Of a stretch of DNA of 28,508 bases, positions 22,815 through 28,508 are shown in pieces. Source of the stretch: JAZGHN01 sp964496725 (lineage in GTDB: Bacteria > Chloroflexota > Dehalococcoidia > Dehalococcoidales > E44-bin46); assembly GCA_964496725.1 (NCBI GenBank), contig CAZCAS010000007.1, positions 1-28,508 on the forward strand, given 5' to 3'. The position numbers and the translations under genes are program-made. Each line of letters starts with the position of its first letter. The stretch's first letter is position 1. The notes under the pieces were generated by a model, which ran no database searches, was not told the DNA's origin, and saw only the letters and a program-made list of their open reading frames with translations.

Positions 22815-24392
22815 ATGAGTAAAGGAAATAGAATAACCCTTATCATAATAAGCATTATTTTTACCATTGCCTTGCTCGTGGTCTTTCCCCTCAATAAGGG
22901 CATTTTGGGCAAGAAGGCGATACGGCTGGGGCTTGACCTTGTTGGTGGTACCCACTTAGTATATCAAGCTCAATTCCCCGAGGGAGCAACTCAAGAGGAA
23001 AAAACAAAAGATATAGATAGGGCACTGGAGACTATCAGGCACCGCATTGATAAATACGGCGTCGCCGAGCCTATCATCCAGAAGCAAGAGGGCGGACGCA
23101 TCCTGGTACAGCTCCCTGGCTTTACTGATATTGAAGAGGCCAAGAGGCTGGTAGAACAAACCGGCTTTCTTGAGTTCAGAGAGGTAGAGCTGGATAAAGA
23201 TGGCGCACTCGTTTATCTCAAGGATTATCTTGACAATGAGCGCACTGAGTTTTTCGATGAGGATGAGAATGGCTCCCGCATATTTGTCGACAACGCGGGC
23301 GACCCTGTGGCCATTCTAGCCAAGGATGCAGAGGGCAAGCTACAGTATATAGATAGTGAAGGCAATCCCGTTGACATAGAGGAATTGAAACAGACTGAGG
23401 AACAGATAACAGGGGAGGCGACCCCAGGGTCACCAGCACTGCTATCCTGGATTCCAACTCGAGGTGATGATGGAACTCAGCTCACCGGCAATTTTCTAGA
23501 ATCAGCCACACCCTATGCCAATGCCGGAGTTACAGGGACCAGCAGCGGGGTCAACATCCAATGGAATAAGGAAGGGGGTAAAATCTTCGACCAGATTGCC
23601 AAGCGTCTCTATGGAGGACCGACTTACCTCTCCCCCAAGCAGGAACTGGGCATCTTCCTAGACGATGCTCTTATCTCACACCCCTGGCTTAAACAGGCAG
23701 CATATGGTGGCGCAGGGGCTATCACCGGCAACTTCACCCCCGAAGAAGTGAAAAACTTAGCCATTCTGCTTGAATCCGGTGCCCTGCCTATGCCCTTAGA
23801 GAAGCCGCCCCTTTTTCAAGAGAAGGTGTCAGCTACCCTGGGGGCAAACTTCATCAATATGAGTCTTATGGCAGGGCTAATCGGCATAGCACTGGTTATG
23901 ATATTTATGAGCGTTTATTATCGCCTGCCCGGAGGTCTAGCCAGTATCGCTTTGGTCTTCTACGTGGCGTTTGTCCTGGCTATATTCAAATGGGTACCGG
24001 TGACTCTAACCCTAGCCGGGATCGGCGGTTTTGTCCTATCTATAGGCATGGCAGTAGACGCCAATGTCCTTATCTTCGAGCGAATGAAGGAGGAATTGCA
24101 GCTGGGTCGGACATTAGGAGCAGCCGTTGAGACTGGCTTTGGCCGAGCATGGCCAGCCATCAGAGATAGCAATATAACCACCTTCATTATCTGCGGGATA
24201 CTATATATATTAGGAAGCAGGATTGTGGAGAGTGCGCCGGTTATGGGCTTCGCCCTAACCCTAGCCATCGGCGTGGGCATGAGCATGTTTACCGCCATTG
24301 TGGTTACTCGCACCTTCCTCCGTATATTTGCCGGCAGCTGCTGGGCAAAAAGAGCCTCACTATTTATAACTTATTCAGGGAAGGGACAATGA
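22815..24392 (+). CDS. secD: Protein translocase subunit SecD
   Basis: A 525-residue protein: TM1 at 7-27, a large external domain at 28-340, then five TM segments to about 505. Conserved segments: LGLDLVGGTHLVYQAQFPEG (38-57), ETIRHRIDKYGVAEPIIQKQ (72-91) and LVQLPGF in the P1 base; SGALPMPLEKPP before TM2; and the proton-path motif GMAVDANVLIFERMKEE (411-427). The P1 head includes a long acidic, Glu/Asp-rich stretch at 137-200 not typical of all SecDs. SecDF uses the proton gradient to pull exported proteins outward. secF follows directly. Confidence 0.97.
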   Translation: MSKGNRITLIIISIIFTIALLVVFPLNKGILGKKAIRLGLDLVGGTHLVYQAQFPEGATQEEKTKDIDRALETIRHRIDKYGVAEPIIQKQEGGRILVQLPGFTDIEEAKRLVEQTGFLEFREVELDKDGALVYLKDYLDNERTEFFDEDENGSRIFVDNAGDPVAILAKDAEGKLQYIDSEGNPVDIEELKQTEEQITGEATPGSPALLSWIPTRGDDGTQLTGNFLESATPYANAGVTGTSSGVNIQWNKEGGKIFDQIAKRLYGGPTYLSPKQELGIFLDDALISHPWLKQAAYGGAGAITGNFTPEEVKNLAILLESGALPMPLEKPPLFQEKVSATLGANFINMSLMAGLIGIALVMIFMSVYYRLPGGLASIALVFYVAFVLAIFKWVPVTLTLAGIGGFVLSIGMAVDANVLIFERMKEELQLGRTLGAAVETGFGRAWPAIRDSNITTFIICGILYILGSRIVESAPVMGFALTLAIGVGMSMFTAIVVTRTFLRIFAGSCWAKRASLFITYSGKGQ

Positions 24393-24408
24393 CTGATAAT
24401 GACTGATA
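24389..24408 (+). repeat. 10-bp tandem duplication at the secF start
   Basis: ATGACTGATA occurs twice in a row. The first ATG overlaps the secD stop as ATGA and would yield only MTDND before a stop; the second, out of frame with the first, is the true secF ATG at 24399. AAGGGA is spaced for the first ATG. Confidence 0.8.
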
Positions 24409-25316
24409 TTGTAGGCAAAAGGTTTCGGCTCCTCATTATCTCGGGAACAATAATCCTAGTTAGTATTATTGCGCTGGCAAACTTTGGGCTTAAACCCGGC
24501 ATCGAGTTCAGTAGCGGTTCTATGATGACCGTTCAATTCGAGCAGGGGATAGCGGAGGCTGACCTGCAACAGGAACTGACTGGATTAGGCTATCCCAACG
24601 CCATCATTCAACAAACCGGGGAGGGCAACTTCCTTATCCGCACTGGCGAGCTAACCGATGAAGAGAAGGCAGAGATAACGAACACGCTAACGGCTAAGTT
24701 TGGGCCCACCTCTGAATCAGAATTCTATTCAGTATCACCAATGGTAGCCACCGAAACAGTACGCAACGCTGGCATTGCCATAGGCATAGCCGCCGTTGGC
24801 ATACTGCTTTATATCACCTGGGCCTTTCGTAAGATGCCCAAGCCCCTCCGCTATGGCACCTGTGCCTTAATAGCCCTGGGCCATGATTCCCTAGTAGCAA
24901 TGGGCATTTTCGCCATTCTCGGCAGGGTACTAGGCTGGGAAATCAATCTAATGTTTATCACCGGCATCCTGGCCGTGGTGGGTTATAGTGTGAATAACAC
25001 CGTTGTTGTTTTTGATAGAATACGAGAGAATTTGAAAAAGGGGATAAGCCCCGACTTTGGGGTCATAGTTAACAATAGCTTGGTCGAGACCCTCAGCCGT
25101 TCCCTGAATACCAGCCTAACCACTCTGTTTGTGGCATTGGCGCTGTTACTCTTTGTTGGGGCATCAATTCAGAATTTTGCTGTGGTGCTGTTAATCGGCA
25201 TCGTTGCCGGAACCTTCAGTTCTATCTGTATTGCCCCCAACCTGCTGATAGTCTGGGAGAGGAGGGAATGGGGTAGTCTCTTCAAGAGAGCTTTCGCCAG
25301 AGCAGGCGGTGAGTGA
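24399..25316 (+). CDS. secF: Protein translocase subunit SecF
   Basis: A 305-residue protein with TM1 at about 12-30, followed by the SecF signature FGLKPGIEFSSGSMMTVQFE (29-48). A small P4 domain follows, then five TM segments. Later motifs are ILAVVGYSVNNTVVVFDRIRENLKKG and NTSLTTLFVALALLLF. It is the normal partner of SecD. The start is preceded by a 10-bp duplication that moved it off the ATGA overlap with secD. The stop overlaps the start of the cation transporter gene. Confidence 0.97.
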   Translation: MTDIVGKRFRLLIISGTIILVSIIALANFGLKPGIEFSSGSMMTVQFEQGIAEADLQQELTGLGYPNAIIQQTGEGNFLIRTGELTDEEKAEITNTLTAKFGPTSESEFYSVSPMVATETVRNAGIAIGIAAVGILLYITWAFRKMPKPLRYGTCALIALGHDSLVAMGIFAILGRVLGWEINLMFITGILAVVGYSVNNTVVVFDRIRENLKKGISPDFGVIVNNSLVETLSRSLNTSLTTLFVALALLLFVGASIQNFAVVLLIGIVAGTFSSICIAPNLLIVWERREWGSLFKRAFARAGGE

Positions 25317-26227
25317 TGTTCCATGGCACAAGAGGTGCGATTAAACTTTCCCTCATAGTTATCATCGGGTTAGTTACGGCCAAGCTAGTGGTGGCATGGA
25401 TAACGGGGGGCATCAGCATCCTCGCCCAGGGAATAGACAGCCTTCTGGACATACTCGCCGTCACCATCACCTTCTATGCAATTAAAATAGCCGCCAAACC
25501 AGCCGATAAGGAACATCCCTTCGGCCACGGCAAGGTGGAGAACATCGCAGCAGTAGGGCAAGCAACGCTTATTTTCACTGCGGGTGGCCTTATAATCTAT
25601 GCGGCAATACACAGGATTATAGTAGGGGCAACAGTAGAGCTCGCCGGAGCCGGCATAGTGGTGATGGCAGCCTCAATAGTAGCCAGTATCTTCCTTTCAC
25701 GCCATCTGCATAAGGCAGCTCAAGCCACCGATTCCATAGCACTGGAGGCGAACGCTCACAACATTGCCGCCGATGTCTACTCCGCTGCTGCGGTACTGGG
25801 GGGGCTGATAGCCATACGCTTCACCGGACTCAACATCCTTGACCCTGTTATCGCTCTGGCTATATCCGCCCTCATCATAAAATCGGCTTATGGCGTCCTG
25901 AAGAAGTCATTCGGCCCGTTAATTGATACCAGATTACCCAAAGTAGAGGAGGATACCATAAGGTCTTGCATTATGGAGCAAGGCTACCAGCTAATCGATT
26001 TCCACGACCTGCGTACCCGCAAAGCAGGAGCGCAACGTTATGTCGAGCTACATTTGACCGTGCCCAAAGGTGTCAGTGTGGAAGAAGCACACCAAGTGTG
26101 CGACCACGTAGAGCAATGTATCAAAGATAGGCTGCCTAACACCACCGTAACCACTCATGTTGAACCATGTAGCGGGGACTGTGAAGAGTGCACTGCTTCC
26201 TGCACTCTGCGAGACAGAAAAGGCTAA
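25316..26227 (+). CDS. Cation diffusion facilitator family transporter
   Basis: A 303-residue CDF metal/proton antiporter from the ATG at 25316, which overlaps the secF TGA; a GTG one codon earlier is the alternative. Six TM segments precede a cytoplasmic domain ending in HVEP. TM2 carries D41-x3-D45 (GIDSLLD). TM5 reads EANAHNIAADVYS, which aligns so that the usual His ligand is N149, with H148 one residue early and D153 kept. HPFGHGKVEN between TM2 and TM3 is the family loop. The C terminus adds CSGDCEECTASC, a four-Cys tail that could bind metal. The ion is uncertain (Zn, Fe or Mn). It may be transcribed with secDF. Confidence 0.93.
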   Translation: MFHGTRGAIKLSLIVIIGLVTAKLVVAWITGGISILAQGIDSLLDILAVTITFYAIKIAAKPADKEHPFGHGKVENIAAVGQATLIFTAGGLIIYAAIHRIIVGATVELAGAGIVVMAASIVASIFLSRHLHKAAQATDSIALEANAHNIAADVYSAAAVLGGLIAIRFTGLNILDPVIALAISALIIKSAYGVLKKSFGPLIDTRLPKVEEDTIRSCIMEQGYQLIDFHDLRTRKAGAQRYVELHLTVPKGVSVEEAHQVCDHVEQCIKDRLPNTTVTTHVEPCSGDCEECTASCTLRDRKG

Positions 26228-27255
26228 GACAGACCGTGTAATTCTTTTACTGACTGAATCAGAGGGGCAATATCGGGAGCTTCGGCATCAGTCGATGGAC
26301 CCAGCGGGTCTTCAATATCAGCATCGCCCAGAAGGACATCAAAGGTCGCTTTCACTGAATAAGCAAGCGCCTTGAGATGGTAACCCCCTTCCAGACAAAA
26401 AGCCGTTCGACCGTCACATAGTTCCTCAGCCAGCCCCTTAATGATCTTAACCATCTCAGCAAAACCGGTAGTGGTTACCCGCATCGCGCCTAACTGGTCA
26501 GCCCAGTGGGAGTCATAGCCAATCGGGACTAAAATGAGGTCGGGTTTAAACCGCTTAGTCGCCGGAACGATAACCTGTCTGAAGACATCCAGATATTCAA
26601 CATCGCCACAGCCAGGCGGCAATGGCACATTCACTGTGGTCCCCCTACCTAATCTGTCTCCAATCTCCACCACACCACCACTCCCCGGGAAAAGCGGAGA
26701 CTGGTGGACTGATATGTAAAGCACCTGAGGGTCGTTATAGAAGGCTTCCTGTGTGCCATTGCCATGATGTATATCAAAATCGATAATAGCAATGTGCCCC
26801 AGTTTATATTTATTCCGAGCATATTTAGCGGCAATTGCTACATTATTAAATAGACAGAAGCCCATAGCCTGGGTAGCAGTGGCATGATGTCCCGGTGGTC
26901 GAACCAAAGCGAAGGCACTGCTCACCTCCCCATCCATAACTGCCTCAGTCGCCCTAATCGTACCGCCAGCGGCATAGCAGGCTGCCTCGTAGGAATGGCG
27001 AGACATCACCGTATCGGCATCCAGCCAGCCCCCACCCTTCTCCGCCACCTCTCTAATATGGTCTATATACTGTTTCTGGTGCACCAGCGCTATCTCTTCA
27101 ACAGTAGCCGCCCGGGGCTGGATGAGTGTAAGACGCTGGGTAAGCCCGGTCTCCTCCATGTAGGAAATAGTTGCCTCCAACCTTGCCACCCTCTCTACAT
27201 GTTGCCCGGTGTCGTGTTTAAGATATACAGGGTCATAAACGTAGCCTACTTTCAC
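26224..27255 (-). CDS. Histone deacetylase / acetylpolyamine amidohydrolase family protein
   Basis: A 343-residue arginase-fold hydrolase. Catalytic parts are visible: RPPGHHA with H123-H124, zinc ligands D161 and H163 in DFDIHHGNGTQ, third ligand D248 in GYDSHWAD, and the tyrosine Y292 in LEGGYH. The start is GTG with AAAGGG nine bases upstream. Bacterial members (AcuC or AphA-like) remove acetyl groups from proteins such as acetyl-CoA synthetase, or from polyamines; the substrate here cannot be told. The TAG stop overlaps the TAA of the convergent CDF gene within CTAA, so no room is left for a terminator. Confidence 0.94.
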   Translation of the reverse strand: MKVGYVYDPVYLKHDTGQHVERVARLEATISYMEETGLTQRLTLIQPRAATVEEIALVHQKQYIDHIREVAEKGGGWLDADTVMSRHSYEAACYAAGGTIRATEAVMDGEVSSAFALVRPPGHHATATQAMGFCLFNNVAIAAKYARNKYKLGHIAIIDFDIHHGNGTQEAFYNDPQVLYISVHQSPLFPGSGGVVEIGDRLGRGTTVNVPLPPGCGDVEYLDVFRQVIVPATKRFKPDLILVPIGYDSHWADQLGAMRVTTTGFAEMVKIIKGLAEELCDGRTAFCLEGGYHLKALAYSVKATFDVLLGDADIEDPLGPSTDAEAPDIAPLIQSVKELHGLS

Positions 27256-27291
27256 AGCAAATTCCCTTTCTACCTCATTATAACAAAGGAA

Positions 27292-27921
27292 TTAGACTAT
27301 TACCTGAAACCCTGAACTGAGGAACCAGCCCCCGAACCCGAGTAGCATTGCGCCGGAGGCAATGAATAACCCCTGCCGAAACCGCCCACCCCACATTGAT
27401 TTAGTCCGATGACCAAGAGCAGAGACAAAGGACAGCCAACCGAAATCGCACAGCAGATGAATCACAGCAAACAAAACAAATCCAGTTAAGCCGAAGCTCA
27501 GCGACTTCATAATAAGCATGCTACCTATGGTCGCCCACCATAGAACAAAAAACGGGTTGAGAGCGCTGGTAATCGCCCCAGCAATGACCGACTTATGAGT
27601 CACCTCCCTACCCTCCTCCACCACCTTACCCCTGGCTCTGAATGTCCCAATGCCCAACCACACCAAGACAGCCCCACCCACCAGATACAGAATCTTTTGA
27701 ACCAGCGGCTCCTGAAGGAACGAGCCAAAGCCGAAGCGTATCAGCAGCATTAGCGGGATCTCTACCAAGGCATGCCCCAGGGCTATCCGCATGCCGGCGA
27801 ACTGAGACTTATAACTTCTGGCCAGGGTAACAGCAAAAACAGGGCCAGGCACCATCACCCCTGACAACGAAATTACTGCCACAGAGACTAAAAATAGGGA
27901 CATAAAAACAACCTTGGTCAT
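27292..27921 (-). CDS. LysE/RhtB-type exporter
   Basis: The chosen ATG at 27921 (MTKVVFMSLFLVSVAVISLS) gives 209 residues; the open frame reaches 27981 but the extra 20 residues look non-membrane and unlike the family. MSLFLV at 27903 is another option, with AAGG nine bases before it. The protein has about six TM segments. Family features are the N-terminal SGVMVPGPVFAVTLARSYKS and a mid-protein ITSALNPFFVLWWATIGS. These small exporters release amino acids or related solutes; the substrate is unknown. A 12-bp inverted repeat places its start codon region in a possible RNA hairpin. Confidence 0.85.
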   Translation of the reverse strand: MTKVVFMSLFLVSVAVISLSGVMVPGPVFAVTLARSYKSQFAGMRIALGHALVEIPLMLLIRFGFGSFLQEPLVQKILYLVGGAVLVWLGIGTFRARGKVVEEGREVTHKSVIAGAITSALNPFFVLWWATIGSMLIMKSLSFGLTGFVLFAVIHLLCDFGWLSFVSALGHRTKSMWGGRFRQGLFIASGAMLLGFGGWFLSSGFQVIV

Positions 27922-27966
27922 TTTAACACATCTGACCTCGCTATCTCTAACCCAACCAAGGTTGTT
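27907..27966 (-). promoter_or_regulatory. Inverted repeat spanning the LysE-type gene start
   Basis: Perfect 12-bp arms: AACAACCTTGGT (27907-27918) and ACCAAGGTTGTT (27955-27966), 36 bases apart. In the mRNA the second arm is codons 2-5 of the gene, immediately after its ATG, and includes the AAGG that could serve the next ATG. The stem could hide initiation, or be an operator. Confidence 0.5.
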
Positions 27967-27984
27967 TAGCAACCAGAACACCGC

Positions 27985-28014
27985 TTGAGTTAATTGGTTT
28001 CGATTAATTATAAT
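27985..28014 (+). promoter_or_regulatory. Promoter of the NurA-type gene
   Basis: TTGAGT (27985-27990), 18-base spacer, perfect TATAAT (28009-28014), 36 bases before the ATG at 28051. GAGGAGG at 28027-28033 is followed by a minimal frame ATG-ATA-AAG-TAA before the main start. Confidence 0.55.
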
Positions 28015-28050
28015 GAAACAACTTCCGAGGAGGTATGATAAAGTAAGGGT

Positions 28051-28508
28051 ATGTCATTAAATTTAACCAGGGTTGCGGCACAGGTAGGGAATATGATAGC
28101 CAGGCTGAAGGCTGGCACCGAGGATAGGCAGAGGCGACTTCAGACTGCCCTGGATGTCATTCATAGTCAGGCTTCCAATTTCAAGGAACTCCAAAAGAAG
28201 ATTGCCGCCAGCAAGACCACCTGGATGGTGGCTGGTTTGGTAGACGGGCTTGACCAGCACTATAAATCAGCGCCTGCCCCATCGGAGTTCACCATCGTGG
28301 CCAGTGACGGCTCTCATATCGACGTCGACCGCCATCGGTCGACAAGATGCTATCTAGTAAATATAGGCTCGGTCGTTCTGAACTACGGCGACAATCCCAG
28401 CGCTACCCTAGACAGTGTCCCCCGCCTCTATTCTGAAGATGAAGAGCTGGTCATTGCCCCCCCCGAGCTTAAAGGCCGCGAGCAACCCATAGAGAGCACC
28501 CTTCTGGG
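28051..28508 (+). CDS. NurA-type nuclease, N-terminal part
   Basis: An ORF starting MSLNLTRVAAQVGNMIARLK runs off the window end; 152 codons are visible. After a helical N-terminal region it reads FTIVASDGSHIDVDRHRSTR then CYLVNIGSVVLNYG. The A-x-DGS motif followed by a charged stretch and a strand is the conserved start of the NurA domain, whose Asp binds the catalytic metal. NurA works with the HerA translocase in end resection in archaea and some bacteria, so herA may follow. AAGGGT just before the ATG is a weak ribosome site. The rest of the domain is outside the window. Confidence 0.72.
   Translation, partial: MSLNLTRVAAQVGNMIARLKAGTEDRQRRLQTALDVIHSQASNFKELQKKIAASKTTWMVAGLVDGLDQHYKSAPAPSEFTIVASDGSHIDVDRHRSTRCYLVNIGSVVLNYGDNPSATLDSVPRLYSEDEELVIAPPELKGREQPIESTLL

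Noticed and set aside
27922..27981. Longer N terminus for the LysE-type gene
   Set aside because: The extra residues run through the inverted repeat and do not resemble the family start; the ATG at 27921 fits better.
1..28508. tRNA or rRNA genes
   Set aside because: No T-loop GGTTCRA-type sequence with matching acceptor stem was found by eye on either strand; the GTTCGA-like hit near 14332 lies inside ftsA.

Overview
The window reads as a chromosomal segment of a bacterium close to the Dehalococcoidia (Chloroflexota); this is an inference from gene content and order, not from a marker search. The main clue is a division cluster reduced to mraZ-rsmH-ftsA-ftsZ, with no mur, ftsI, ftsW or ftsQ genes between them, as expected for a lineage without a peptidoglycan wall. 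Nearly all the rest is housekeeping: DNA repair, tRNA and ribosome functions, protein export. No tRNA, rRNA, CRISPR array, intact insertion sequence or prophage was found.

Layout. 1-193: tail of a plus-strand FtsK/SpoIIIE-type translocase (DNA-reading winged-helix domain). 246-3194 (minus): uvrB, an overlapping 48-residue basic protein missed by simple ORF calling, an MltR-like helical protein, and an open frame with no start codon. 3195-4541: AT-rich island with a palindromic repeat, a terminator, a vestigial second copy of the uvrB start and an ApeA-like HEPN-domain gene. 4549-6859 (minus): yebC-ruvC-ruvA-PPC operon behind a good promoter. 6929-8155 (minus): membrane protein and acpS. 8305-12233 (plus): two tandem NEW3-domain exported proteins, each with its own near-identical promoter, followed by an ABC ATPase and ABC-2 permease. 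The duplication carried along the first bases of the ATPase gene.

12511-16443 (minus): mraZ-rsmH-[17-codon leader]-ftsA-ftsZ, with a TTGACA promoter and four TGG repeats at exact 10-bp spacing, the expected arrangement of MraZ boxes. 16637-20831 (plus): moaB/mog-type gene, trmD, rplS, priA. 20839-21090 (minus): small HTH regulator with a perfect consensus promoter. 21242-26227 (plus): CCA-adding-enzyme-type nucleotidyltransferase carrying an in-frame palindromic insert, secD, secF, and a cation diffusion facilitator with a Cys-rich tail. 26224-27921 (minus): acetylpolyamine/histone deacetylase-type hydrolase and a LysE-type exporter. 28051-28508 (plus, cut by the window end): NurA-type nuclease.

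Most worth a second look: the two proteins with an R-x4-H motif on either side of uvrB and the old uvrB 5' duplication between them; the duplicated promoter-NEW3 unit and its operator-like palindrome; the start-stop/leader peptide coupled to ftsA; the MraZ box array; and the hairpin that could cover the start of the LysE-type gene. I did not find a clearly novel multi-gene system; the HEPN/uvrB neighbourhood and the duplicated NEW3-ABC cluster are the best candidates.
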